Below, one piece after another: positions 17,590-26,431 of a stretch of 64,000 bases of DNA; the stretch's first letter is position 1; the number at the start of each line of letters is the position of its first letter. Location of the stretch: NCBI GenBank assembly GCA_963815285.1, contig CAWFGB010000008.1, forward strand, positions 248,001 to 312,000. Direction: 5' to 3'. Under the pieces are notes generated by a model that saw only the letters and a program-made list of their open reading frames with translations, searched no databases and was not told where the DNA came from. The DNA is from JACCSI01 sp963815285. Its GTDB lineage: Bacteria; Acidobacteriota; Vicinamibacteria; Vicinamibacterales; UBA2999. A program made the translations under genes and the position numbers.

Positions 17590-18438
17590 ATGGTTGGAAC
17601 GAAACCTGCACGCCTCGACACCATGACCGCGATATCGGCAGCCGCGAAGACATCCGCCGAACTTCGCCCGTTGGTCCGCCGCGCCGTGCGGGTTGGGTAC
17701 GCCGCGAAAGGCGTCATCTATCTGCTCATTGGCACCCTCGCTATCCGGCTCGCGCTGGGGCGTGGAGGGGAATTGACCGACTCGAGCGGCGCGCTCCGCA
17801 CCATCGTCCAACAGCCTTTTGGCATGGCACTGCTGGCCATCCTCGGTGTCGGCATCCTCGCCTATGCCGGCTGGGAGATCACGGAGGGTATCGCCGATCC
17901 AAAACGGAAAGGCCTGAAGGCCGGGGGGCTGATGGATCGCGGGCTGACGATCCTCAGGGGCGCGGTTTACGGCATGGTTGGCGTGCAGGCGCTGCGCATG
18001 GTGATGGGGGCGAGATCGAGCTCGCAGGATGCCGACGACTACGCACGCGCCGCCATGACGTTTCCAGTTGGAGGCGCGTTTCTCGTGGCCGTCGGCCTTG
18101 GCTTCGCCGCGTATGGCATTTCACAGGTGATCAATGCCTGGAAGGGGAAGGTCGGTGAAGACCTGGACGCCCGGCAGCTGCGCAGCGAGGGCGGGGCCTG
18201 GTTGCTTCATGTGGGCCGTGCCGGCATCGGCGCCCGCGGCGTCATCCTGATTCTCGTTGGCGGCGCCCTCGCGCGCGCCGGGTTCAACGAGCGGCCGTCG
18301 GAAGCCAGCAGCATGCCAGAGGCGATGTGGACGCTGTTTTCCCAGCCATACGGCAAGTGGCTTCTGGCGAGCGTCGCGGCGGGGGTGATCTGTTATGGGG
18401 TCTTTCAGGTGCTTCACGCCCGATATGCGCGGCTGTAG
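17590..18438 (+). CDS. DUF1206 integral membrane protein
   Basis: The 282-residue protein holds three related two-helix units, as in DUF1206: VRVGYAAKGVIYLLIGTLAI, then DRGLTILRGAVYGMVGVQAL, then VGRAGIGARGVILILVGGAL. Each opens with a G-x-x-AKG/ARG-like turn followed by a hydrophobic helix pair, giving about six transmembrane segments. An internal ATG at 17623 is an alternative start. The function of the family is unknown. It stands alone, divergent from the Gfo operon and convergent with the potassium channel. Confidence 0.85.
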   Translation: MVGTKPARLDTMTAISAAAKTSAELRPLVRRAVRVGYAAKGVIYLLIGTLAIRLALGRGGELTDSSGALRTIVQQPFGMALLAILGVGILAYAGWEITEGIADPKRKGLKAGGLMDRGLTILRGAVYGMVGVQALRMVMGARSSSQDADDYARAAMTFPVGGAFLVAVGLGFAAYGISQVINAWKGKVGEDLDARQLRSEGGAWLLHVGRAGIGARGVILILVGGALARAGFNERPSEASSMPEAMWTLFSQPYGKWLLASVAAGVICYGVFQVLHARYARL

Positions 18439-18454
18439 CTGCTCTCCGCGCCCC

Positions 18455-20155
18455 CTACTCTTCGAACGCCTCTGAAAACGCGCGACGTTGATCGCGGCTG
18501 CCCAAGACCAAGAGCTGCATGTCGGGCAGCAGCACGGTTTCGGCGGTGAGATGCGGAAGCAGTTCTTCGCCTCTCTTCAGCGCGACGACGCTCAAGCCCG
18601 TGTCCGAACCGATGGCGCTGTCTTTGAGCGGTTTGTTGGCCAGGCGCGCCGGGACCACAATCGTGAACAGCTCGACGCCCTCACCGACCAGAACCGGCTC
18701 GTGTCCACGGAGCAGGGACAGGATCGCTTCGATCCCGAGCGTCGTGTAGCTCAACACGAAATCCGCGCCGGCGCGGTGAATCGCCTCCACGTTTCGCTCA
18801 TGCGTGATGCGGCTGACAATCCGCAGCTGCGGATTGAGTCGGCGACAGTACACGGCGAGGTAGATGTTCATCGCATCGTCGTTGGTGGTCAGCAGCACGG
18901 AGGCGGCCTCGTTGATGCCGGCGCGCTCGAGCAGCTGACGATCGGCCGCGTCGCCCTCGAAGACGGCGTCCGCGTCGTCGCCGAGCGTGGCGAGCGCCTG
19001 CGCCGTGCGATCGATCCCATGCACGGTCAGGCCCTTGCGGCGAAGCGCGCGCGCCGCCGCCTGACCGACTTTGCCGGCGCCGATGATGAGCACCAACGCC
19101 GAGCCTTTGGTCGTGCCGATCGTGCGATTGAACGCCTCCATCTGCTGTCGGGTGCCGGCGACGACGATGACGGTATCGGGCTGAATTGGTGACTGCGGAT
19201 AGGCCGGCCGCAACCGCCCGCGTTTCCAGAAGCCGACCAGGTTGAGACCGGTGCGCTGCCGCAAGTGGGTGTCGCGGACCGTCTGCCCGGCAAACGGCGT
19301 GTCCCGGGCCGGCAACTCCGCGATTTGCAGCTCGCCGAGGGATCCAATCACGTGCGCTTCGGCGCGGCCGCCAGCGACGCGGTTGGCCAGATACTCGCCA
19401 AGCTGCGACTTGAGCGGCAGGACGGTCGTGGCGCCGGCCAGCTGCAGGATGTCGATGGAGTCCTCTTCTTCGGCAATCGCCGCAATCGGGACATCCGGCG
19501 CGACCTCGCGCGTCGTCAGCGTGATGTTGGTGTTGACCGTGTCTTCGCAGTTGGCGAGCACGAGGCGCGCCGACGCCGCGCGCATGGCCTCGTAGGACCG
19601 GCCGCTGTCGTTTTCACCGGTGACGACCCACACCCCCTCACCCACGAGCTTCGCTGCCTGCGTCGGGTCGGGCTCGATGACGTAGTAGTGAATGTTCTCC
19701 GAACGCAGCCGCTCGATCAGGCCGACCGCAATGGCGTCGTACTCCGCGATGATGACGTGGCCGGCTGTCGTCTCAGGCACCCGTCGCGGCGCGCGCAGGC
19801 GAACTCGGGCTTCCAGCCATGGCGCATAAAACAGGCGGATGAAGAGCACGGGGAGCATCACCAGCAGAAACACGACGCCCGAGAGCAGCACCACCATGCT
19901 GAAAAACCGCCCCGTGTCGCTGGTAAAGGTGATGTCGCCGAAGCCGAGCGTCGTCATGACGACGAGCGTCCAGTAAAACCCCGTAATCCAGGAATGCTGT
20001 TCGCCTTCGACGTTCAGCTTGATGATGTGAAAAAGGACGGAGTAGAGCGTGACGAGAAACGCGAGGAAGGCGAGGTAGGAAAGCAGCGCGCGGAAGTTCG
20101 CACGCTGCTCCCGGTCGGTCGCCAGGTATGCGACCTGGCTGATGATGTACTTCAA
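18455..20155 (-). CDS. Potassium channel protein with two RCK/TrkA-N domains
   Basis: The 566-residue protein has two transmembrane helices flanking a pore loop with the selectivity filter TLGFGD (about residues 70-75). Two cytoplasmic RCK units follow: the first (GHVIIAEYDAIAVGLIERL) lacks the usual GxGxxG, and the second (LVLIIGAGKVGQAAARAL) has an intact nucleotide-binding loop. TrkA-C-like domains follow each (IAELPARDTPFAGQTV and VVPARLANKPLKDSAI). The layout matches MthK- or GsuK-like ligand-gated K+ channels. Its ATG lies 3 bases after the stop of the exported methyltransferase, so they are co-transcribed. Confidence 0.9.
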   Translation of the reverse strand: MKYIISQVAYLATDREQRANFRALLSYLAFLAFLVTLYSVLFHIIKLNVEGEQHSWITGFYWTLVVMTTLGFGDITFTSDTGRFFSMVVLLSGVVFLLVMLPVLFIRLFYAPWLEARVRLRAPRRVPETTAGHVIIAEYDAIAVGLIERLRSENIHYYVIEPDPTQAAKLVGEGVWVVTGENDSGRSYEAMRAASARLVLANCEDTVNTNITLTTREVAPDVPIAAIAEEEDSIDILQLAGATTVLPLKSQLGEYLANRVAGGRAEAHVIGSLGELQIAELPARDTPFAGQTVRDTHLRQRTGLNLVGFWKRGRLRPAYPQSPIQPDTVIVVAGTRQQMEAFNRTIGTTKGSALVLIIGAGKVGQAAARALRRKGLTVHGIDRTAQALATLGDDADAVFEGDAADRQLLERAGINEAASVLLTTNDDAMNIYLAVYCRRLNPQLRIVSRITHERNVEAIHRAGADFVLSYTTLGIEAILSLLRGHEPVLVGEGVELFTIVVPARLANKPLKDSAIGSDTGLSVVALKRGEELLPHLTAETVLLPDMQLLVLGSRDQRRAFSEAFEE

Positions 20156-20158
20156 CGC

Positions 20159-20965
20159 CTATTTGCGCGTGGCGGTCCAGCTCTGGCCGTTGGCGCTCGT
20201 GCCCTTCATCGAATTGCCGTCAACGGTGCCGGTGTACTTCTGACCGCCGACGCTGAACTCGATGTTGGCTCCATTCAGCTTGCCGCCGCTGATCTCGGTG
20301 GAGCCGAGGGTGCCGGAGAAGTTCTGGAACTCCTGCTTGACGGTCAGCGTGCCCTGCGGCAGCTGCCAGGCGCCGTCAACCTTCGCCGGCACGATCCAGA
20401 GGTGCGCCGTGCACCAGCTCGTGCAGTCGTCATTCACGGTTTCTGACTGGTCGGCTTCCCAATCCTCCATCGTGAACGAGTTGGTGACGATGCGCGTGCC
20501 CGGCCGCATGTCGAGCAGCTTCGGCCTCAGCTTCATGTTGATGGAGGGCAGCAGGAACATCGTGACGACGTTGGCCTTTGAGAAGTCGTACTCGAAGATA
20601 TCGCCCTTGACGAACTTGGCTTTGTCGGTGACGCTGGCCTCCTTCGCGTTGAACTCCGACAAGGCGACCATGTCCGGGTTGTATTCGACGCCGAGCGCCG
20701 TCGCGCCGCGCTTGGCCCCAGTGATGACCGTCCGGCCGTCGCCGGATCCGAGGTCAATCAGGTAGTCCTTCGGCGTCAGTTTGGCCATGTCGAGCATCTT
20801 CTCGACCAGCGCCTGCGGTGTGGGCACCCAGACGACATCCTTGCCCGCCTGGCCGACCTGTGGTTCGTATGGTGGTTTCTGTCCCGCCTGCGCAAAGGCG
20901 CTGGCACTGAACAGGACCACGGAAAGAGAAAGCGCTATCAGACGGGAAGAACGAGAGATGGACAC
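20159..20965 (-). CDS. Signal-peptide-bearing class I SAM-dependent methyltransferase
   Basis: The 268-residue protein begins with a signal peptide (IALSLSVVLFSASAFAQ, GTG start at 20965). A seven-beta-strand methyltransferase core follows, with motif I LIDLGSGDGRTVITGAKRG and the acidic loop GVEYNPDM. The last ~90 residues form a separate small beta domain (WQLPQGTLTVKQEFQNFSGT ... KYTGTVDGNSMKGT), like a substrate- or lipid-binding barrel. SAM is not known to be available in the periplasm, so an N-terminal anchor or an inner-face location should be considered. It is co-transcribed with the potassium channel. The methyl acceptor is unknown. Confidence 0.83.
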   Translation of the reverse strand: MSISRSSRLIALSLSVVLFSASAFAQAGQKPPYEPQVGQAGKDVVWVPTPQALVEKMLDMAKLTPKDYLIDLGSGDGRTVITGAKRGATALGVEYNPDMVALSEFNAKEASVTDKAKFVKGDIFEYDFSKANVVTMFLLPSINMKLRPKLLDMRPGTRIVTNSFTMEDWEADQSETVNDDCTSWCTAHLWIVPAKVDGAWQLPQGTLTVKQEFQNFSGTLGSTEISGGKLNGANIEFSVGGQKYTGTVDGNSMKGTSANGQSWTATRK

Positions 20966-21021
20966 TCGGTTATCACTCCTTGACTTCTGAATCCTGAAAC
21001 CTTGGAACGCTGGACTCTTGG

Positions 21022-22053
21022 TTAGTTGGTAACGCGGTTCGATGCCTTTCGGCCGGCATCAATGGCCTTGAAACCCCCTTCACCCCACTGCATCACGAAC
21101 ACGCTGAAGCCCTGCTTGATGCGCATCTCGATATCGTTGGCGTTGGCCGGATAGCCGCAGGCGACGTTGAATTCCTTGCAGGCCGAGAGGACCGTCTGAA
21201 TGGCGGCTTCCCAGCCCTTCTCGTCGAACTGCCGTTCGCCGGCGGCGTTGGTCGTGGAGAACACACCGCGCAGCGTCCCGGCGCCCGGCCACAGCACGCC
21301 GACGCCTTTTACCGCGGCGATTTCACGTACTTTGGCCAGACCTTCCTTGCTTTCGATGATCGTCCAGTTGAGGAGCTCGCCCTGCGGGTTGAGCGGCCAG
21401 ACATCGGCTCTCGCTTTGTAATCCGCCTCGGACAGACCCCAGAAGGCCGGCGCCGAACCGACGTTGTCAGGGCGCGTGCCGCCCTTTGACTTGAAGCGCA
21501 TCGCCGCAATCGCCTTCTGCACCTGTTCGGCGCTTTCGGCCTTGGGCAGCATCAGGCCGCTGACACCGAGGTTGAGTTGCGTGGCGATGTCTGCGTGGAT
21601 GGTGGGCTCATCGAGCTCCGGTGTCTTGACGAACACTGGATGTGTGAGCCGCAGTGGCGACTTGCTGACAACGCCGGCGGCCTGCAGCCCCTTCATCATC
21701 TCGGTGAACGCCGGCAGAGCGCGTTGCATGCCGCCTTCCATGCTGCCGTCAAAGAGATAGTCGGTCCGCTTGTAGGCGACGGCTTCGGCGGCAAGCTCCG
21801 CCGGCGACTTCTGTGGTGCATCGGCCGGCGCGGGCGCTCCCTGCGCCGCCGCGCCCGGCGCACCTGCTGCCGCACCCGGTGCGCCTGGGCGCATTCCCGC
21901 ACGGCGATTGCTCGGAAGGTAGAGTCCAAACGCCGGTTTCTTTTGTTCGATCAACTCAATGACCGGGTTGAGCCGCTGTTTCGGCGCTTGGGCGAGGACG
22001 AGCCCGCTAACCATTGCCGCGCCGAACAGTGTGAAAAACAGACGCTTGCGCAC
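21022..22053 (-). CDS. Exported HpcH/HpaI aldolase/citrate lyase-like protein
   Basis: A signal peptide (LFFTLFGAAMVSGLVLAQ) precedes a short aldolase-like start (PVIELIEQKKPAFGLYLPS), a ~40-residue Ala/Gly/Pro-rich insert, and a TIM-barrel core with IATQLNLGVSGLMLPKAE and IIESKEGLAKVREIAAVKG. In active HpaI enzymes the metal is held by a Glu in the ES-x-A-V strand, retained here, and an Asp in a GPxDL loop. Here the equivalent loop reads WPGAGTLRG, so the Asp seems lost. The protein may therefore be non-catalytic or use another chemistry in the periplasm. It lies 56 bases upstream of the methyltransferase on the same strand and could share its transcript. Confidence 0.8.
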   Translation of the reverse strand: MRKRLFFTLFGAAMVSGLVLAQAPKQRLNPVIELIEQKKPAFGLYLPSNRRAGMRPGAPGAAAGAPGAAAQGAPAPADAPQKSPAELAAEAVAYKRTDYLFDGSMEGGMQRALPAFTEMMKGLQAAGVVSKSPLRLTHPVFVKTPELDEPTIHADIATQLNLGVSGLMLPKAESAEQVQKAIAAMRFKSKGGTRPDNVGSAPAFWGLSEADYKARADVWPLNPQGELLNWTIIESKEGLAKVREIAAVKGVGVLWPGAGTLRGVFSTTNAAGERQFDEKGWEAAIQTVLSACKEFNVACGYPANANDIEMRIKQGFSVFVMQWGEGGFKAIDAGRKASNRVTN

Positions 22054-22171
22054 AAAAACCTCCTAGACGGTGTCGCCGGCGCGCCCTGCGCGCCGAAGTA
22101 CCCGTTGGTCCACCGCGGAGTATACGTCAGCCACCCGGAGACATTTACAGACGCAAAGCGCTACACCTGAC

Positions 22172-22801
22172 CTAGCGTCGCGCGTACACGCGGTAGGCTT
22201 CGGCGTAGCCCGCGTCGAAGCCCTGCCGGTAGAGGTCCTGGTAGTTGGACCGCCCGCCGTACCGGCTTTCGTACCCGCGATTGGCCGATCGATACCAGCT
22301 GTGCCGGCTGGCGTCGTAGCGATCGCGGTCCTCGCCGTCCTCGCGTCCTTTGGTCATCCCGTCGCGGTAGCCGTTCTGAAACGCCGGCGCATTGACGTAA
22401 TAGCGCGAGCCGCGCCCGTAGTCGCCGTAATATTCGCCGTTGTTGTAACGTGGGTCGCGCACGCTGCCACGCCGCACGGCGCGATCGTTGTCTGGATATC
22501 CGTCGTTGGTGTCGCGCGCATCCGAGTAGACGCTCTGACCGTAGATCACGCGCGCATTGCGGTCGCGCGCGGCAATGGCTTCGGCCTGGCGACAGTTGAC
22601 CGGTGACGGTTGATGGCCGTTCGGTCGGTTGTCATACCAAACCCGACATTGATTCGCGGGTGGCAGGTGTCCCGGTGGAACTCCCTGCGCTCGGGCCACG
22701 TCGATTCTTGCGCCGCGGTTCGGTCCCCGGAATTGAGCTTCTGCGGGAAGACTGGCTGCGACGAGAGCAGCCGCAACGATCCATGTGGATTTTGAGATCA
22801 T
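22172..22801 (-). CDS. Secreted Tyr/Arg/Asp-rich protein of unknown function
   Basis: After a signal peptide (IVAAALVAASLPAEAQ) comes the short motif GVPPGHLPPANQCRVWYDNR with PSPVNCRQAE. This motif is seen in many small secreted proteobacterial and acidobacterial proteins of unknown role, and its two cysteines could form a disulfide. The remainder is low-complexity, rich in Tyr, Arg, Asp and Gly (YGDYGRGSRYYVNAPAF), and ends in paired F/YRxGxxxGxxxAYR-like motifs (YQDLYRQGFDAGYAEAYR). It is likely an extracellular or surface protein. It is monocistronic and divergent from the hybrid kinase. Confidence 0.72.
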   Translation of the reverse strand: MISKSTWIVAAALVAASLPAEAQFRGPNRGARIDVARAQGVPPGHLPPANQCRVWYDNRPNGHQPSPVNCRQAEAIAARDRNARVIYGQSVYSDARDTNDGYPDNDRAVRRGSVRDPRYNNGEYYGDYGRGSRYYVNAPAFQNGYRDGMTKGREDGEDRDRYDASRHSWYRSANRGYESRYGGRSNYQDLYRQGFDAGYAEAYRVYARR

Positions 22802-22965
22802 GAGACCACCTTTTCACCACGACAGTGCAGGTTCGGTACCACGTTCTGCCGTCCGATTTTTCGGACGGCTGCACACCGATACACGCCAAGGTGTTGAAGC
22901 TCTTGCGTTCTGCCGATACGGGAAATAACCTCGTCAAGCCGAACCCCCGCGGCCAAGGACCGGCC

Positions 22966-25221
22966 GTGATTAAAGAACGACCCGTCGCAACGTTACGTCG
23001 GCGATTGCTGCATCGATCAGTTCCGTACTCACTCTTTGCGGTGGGTTGCGCGCTGTCGATCGCCGCGAGCTCGTACTTGTCGTGGAGTTCGGCTGTTACA
23101 GGCGAGCTTCAGGCCCACGCCGAGTTCCTGACCGACGCCCAGCAACTTCACCGGCAGCTTCAGTCCGGACTCAACAGCTACGTGGAGGTGGTCCGCACCG
23201 GCGCCGTCTTGCTGTCGGCGGATAACGAAATCAACGGCTCCGAGTTCCGGCGCTTCGTGAATGGTCTCGAGCTCCCGGAACGGTACCCGGCGATGGACGG
23301 GATCGGATTCGCCCAGTGCATCCGCCGCGCCGACCTGAGGCGCGTCCTGCGGACACTCGCCCTCGACGGAAATCGGATTCGTCCCTGGCCGCAGACCCCT
23401 CGGTCGGAGTCGTGCCCCATTGTGTTTCTCGAGCCCGCGCTGTCGCGGGGTCCGCGAACGCTCGGCTTCGACCTCTCGTCAGAACCGCTCTTGCTCGAGG
23501 CGATGCTCAGGGCCCGTGACACCGGTCAGCCACAGCTGTCCCGGAAGCTGGGCGAGATGGCCTCGTGGGGCTCTGATCGGCGCCAGCCGAACATCGTCGC
23601 CTTCATTCCGGTTTACCGCCATTCGACACGGCAACGCAGCCTTGCAGAACGCCGCCGGGAGTTTCTCGGCTTCGTATTCAGCCCGCTCAATAGCCATCGC
23701 TTATTCGAGCACGTCGTCGAGTTCAACGTGCCGTCTCTGGAGTTTCAGGTCTACGACCAAGCCAGCCCGGCACCCGAGAACTCGCTCGGTGGGCTCCAGG
23801 GCGGGGTGACCGCCGCGCGCTACCAGACAGCGAGGACGGTGGAAGTCGCAGGACGCGAATGGTTGTTCGAAGCCAAGATGGGCGGCGACTCTGCCGCGAT
23901 CATCCCGCGAGCGGCGGCGCAGACCTTTGCCGGCGGCTTCATCCTGTCCTTACTCTTTTTCGTCATCACGAGAGCGCAAGTGCGCGCGTGGGAAACCGCG
24001 GCGCGTCACGAAGCGGAGCTGCGCGCCTCGGCCAAGGCATTGCAGGAACGCGAGGCGCAAGCCAACGCCGCCAACCGCGCCAAGGACGAATTCCTGGCCA
24101 CGCTGTCGCACGAGTTGCGCACACCGCTGAACGTCGTCCTCGGGTGGGTCGGAATGCTCCGCAAGCGGATGATGACGGAGGAACGCGCCGCGCAGGCTCT
24201 GGAGATCATCGAACGCAATGCCCGGCAGCAGGCCGAGCTCATCGACGATCTGCTGGACATCTCGCGCATCGTCACCGGCAAGCTGCAACTCGAGCTGCGG
24301 CCGCTCGACTTCACGGCCATCGTGTCCACCGTCGGCGAGTCGCTGAGGCCCGGTGCCGAGGCCAAGGGCGTCTCGCTGCAGATCAGCATGGGCGACAAAG
24401 CCACGGTGAAAGGCGATCCCGACCGGCTACGCCAGACCGTCTGGAATCTACTGTCCAACGCGTTGAAGTTCACCCCTGCCGGCGGCGCGGTGCTGGTGGA
24501 GCTGACCTGCGACCAGCAACATGTCCGGCTGAGCGTGCGCGACACCGGCATCGGCATCTCCGCCGAGTTCCTGCCCCGCGTGTTCGATCGATTCCAGCAG
24601 GCGGACAGTTCGACGACGCGCGCACACAGCGGCGTCGGCCTTGGCCTCGCCATCGTTCGCGAGCTCGTGGAGCTGCATGGCGGCACGGTGCAGGCGCACA
24701 GCGCGGGCTTGGGTATGGGTGCGGTATTCACGGTCTCGCTGCCCCTGGCGAGCGAGATCACGGCGGCCGTTACGTCAACAGTATCGCCGGAACGCGCCAG
24801 CCGGCAACTGCAGGGCGTGCGTGTGCTGGTTGTCGATGACGACCCCCACACGCTCGACATGTTGAGCGAAGCGCTGCGTACGAGCGGCGCGGAAGTAACT
24901 GGAGCCGACTCGGCACGCCTCGCGCTCGCGCGGCTGGCGGAGTCACGGGCGGATGTCATCGTCAGCGACATCGCCATGCCTGGCGAAGACGGATTGTGGC
25001 TCATGCACCGCGTGCGCACGCTGCCCGGGCGGCTCGGCTCCATCCCGGCAGTCGCGCTGACGGCGTTGGCGCGCAGCGAAGACCGCAAGCGGGCGATCGA
25101 CGCCGGCTTCCAGATCCACATGACCAAGCCGGTGCGGCTGACCGATCTGCAGGCGGTCGTGGGCGAGCTCGCGATCCGCCAGACGGACGACGGCCGGGCC
25201 GACCACGCGAGCGTTTCGTAA
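22966..25221 (+). CDS. CHASE-domain hybrid sensor histidine kinase/response regulator
   Basis: The start is chosen at GTG 22966, which has AAGGA 8 bases upstream, rather than an in-frame GTG 47 codons earlier. The 751-residue protein has one transmembrane helix (PYSLFAVGCALSIAASSYL), a ~250-residue extracytoplasmic CHASE domain (FVNGLELPERYPAMDGIGFA; VAFIPVYRH), a second helix (GGFILSLLFFVITRAQV), a HisKA domain with phospho-acceptor His382 (LSHELRTPL), and an HATPase with NLLSNALKF and DTGIGISAEFLPRVF. A receiver domain closes it, with phospho-acceptor Asp668 (SDIAMPGEDG) and Lys in MTKPVR. CHASE domains sense small molecules outside the cell. No output gene is adjacent. Confidence 0.92.
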   Translation: MIKERPVATLRRRLLHRSVPYSLFAVGCALSIAASSYLSWSSAVTGELQAHAEFLTDAQQLHRQLQSGLNSYVEVVRTGAVLLSADNEINGSEFRRFVNGLELPERYPAMDGIGFAQCIRRADLRRVLRTLALDGNRIRPWPQTPRSESCPIVFLEPALSRGPRTLGFDLSSEPLLLEAMLRARDTGQPQLSRKLGEMASWGSDRRQPNIVAFIPVYRHSTRQRSLAERRREFLGFVFSPLNSHRLFEHVVEFNVPSLEFQVYDQASPAPENSLGGLQGGVTAARYQTARTVEVAGREWLFEAKMGGDSAAIIPRAAAQTFAGGFILSLLFFVITRAQVRAWETAARHEAELRASAKALQEREAQANAANRAKDEFLATLSHELRTPLNVVLGWVGMLRKRMMTEERAAQALEIIERNARQQAELIDDLLDISRIVTGKLQLELRPLDFTAIVSTVGESLRPGAEAKGVSLQISMGDKATVKGDPDRLRQTVWNLLSNALKFTPAGGAVLVELTCDQQHVRLSVRDTGIGISAEFLPRVFDRFQQADSSTTRAHSGVGLGLAIVRELVELHGGTVQAHSAGLGMGAVFTVSLPLASEITAAVTSTVSPERASRQLQGVRVLVVDDDPHTLDMLSEALRTSGAEVTGADSARLALARLAESRADVIVSDIAMPGEDGLWLMHRVRTLPGRLGSIPAVALTALARSEDRKRAIDAGFQIHMTKPVRLTDLQAVVGELAIRQTDDGRADHASVS

Positions 25222-25270
25222 CAATTCCTCGGTTACGTTATTCTACGTATTGACTACGGAGAATGACGTA

Positions 25271-26419
25271 ATGGAACCAGCGAACCCGTTTGTCTATGGC
25301 GAGATCGTCACGGCGGCGGCGTTTGCCGATCGCGACGCCGAGCGTGAACGGCTGACCGAAGATCTGGCGGCCGGGCAGAAGGTGTTCCTCATCTCGCCGC
25401 GCCGCTACGGCAAGTCCTCCCTCATCCGCGATGTGATGCGCTCGCTCGCGAGACGGAAGTTCCTGACCGTCGAGGTGACGGTCGCCGCGTCGAGCTCGTA
25501 TGTCGGTTTCCTCGAATCGTATGCGCGGGCCCTGGTGATTGCGGACACCCCCGTCAGCCGCCTGCGCCGTTGGGCCACCGACCTGCTTCAGAGCCTGCGT
25601 CCGGAGGTGCGGGTGGATGCGACGCACCGCGACGGCGGGTTCTCGGTCGCCTTTCCTACCGTGCGTACGCCGCGTGAAGTGGCCCGGCTCGCGACCGAGG
25701 TCTTCGCCCTGCCGGGAAAGATCGCGGACACGCGCAAGCAGCGCGTGGCGATCGCGCTGGATGAGTTTCAGTCGGTTACCACCTTCGATGGCGGCGCCGT
25801 CGAGCACGCCCTCAGGGCGGCGGTGCAGGACCAGCGTCAGGTCGGCTACGTGTTTGCCGGCTCCGAGCCTTCGCTGATGGAGCGCATGCTCACCTCCAAG
25901 CGTCCCTTTTACAAGGCCGGGCCGGTCATGCGACTCGACAAGATTGACGACGCTGAGTTTGCAGCGTTCATCGACGAGCGGCTGGCCTCGACCGGGTTCA
26001 CTCCTGAAGAGGGTCTTGGTGACGCGATCGTGGAGCTGGCTGCCAACGTCCCCTACGACGTGCAACGGCTCGCCCACGAGACGTGGGATGACGTGCGGGC
26101 CGCGCGCCGCAAGACCGTGGGGCTCGAAGATCTCCACCGCACGTTGTCGCGCCTCCTCGGCGAGCACCAGATGGTGTTCGAGGAATCGTGGCAGCGTCTC
26201 ACCCTGGCCCAGCGCGCCGTGCTGCGGGCCGTGGTCATCGAGAACGGCCGTGAACTGCTGTCCGGTGACGTCCGGACGCGTCACCGCCTCCCCGGCACGT
26301 CGAGCGTCCAGTCAGCCCTGGCGGCGCTCCGTAAGCAGGACATCGTCCAGAAGGAAGACACCCGCTACGTCGTCACCGATTCGCTCTATCGCGAGTGGGT
26401 GGCGCGGCGCACGTTCTGA
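25271..26419 (+). CDS. Stand-alone AAA/STAND-type ATPase
   Basis: The 382-residue protein begins at ATG 25271, with GGAGAA just upstream; an in-frame TTG at 25250 is less likely. It has a P-loop in LISPRRYGKSSLIRDVM and Walker B RVAIALDEFQ, then a sensor segment GYVFAGSEPSLMERM. The C-terminal ~90 residues form a winged-helix (AQRAVLRAVVIENGRELL; SALAALRKQDIVQKED). This is the layout of the ATPase-2/archaeal-type ATP-binding family found next to DNA-acting or toxin genes. Here no nuclease or partner gene is adjacent, so its role is open. It is preceded by an AT-rich 49-base spacer. Confidence 0.82.
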   Translation: MEPANPFVYGEIVTAAAFADRDAERERLTEDLAAGQKVFLISPRRYGKSSLIRDVMRSLARRKFLTVEVTVAASSSYVGFLESYARALVIADTPVSRLRRWATDLLQSLRPEVRVDATHRDGGFSVAFPTVRTPREVARLATEVFALPGKIADTRKQRVAIALDEFQSVTTFDGGAVEHALRAAVQDQRQVGYVFAGSEPSLMERMLTSKRPFYKAGPVMRLDKIDDAEFAAFIDERLASTGFTPEEGLGDAIVELAANVPYDVQRLAHETWDDVRAARRKTVGLEDLHRTLSRLLGEHQMVFEESWQRLTLAQRAVLRAVVIENGRELLSGDVRTRHRLPGTSSVQSALAALRKQDIVQKEDTRYVVTDSLYREWVARRTF

Positions 26420-26431
26420 TGCCAGCCCACT

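Noticed and set aside
19265..20446. A 393-codon plus-strand frame over the potassium channel and methyltransferase
   Set aside because: It is antisense to two genes with clear motifs, and its composition is typical of shadow frames.
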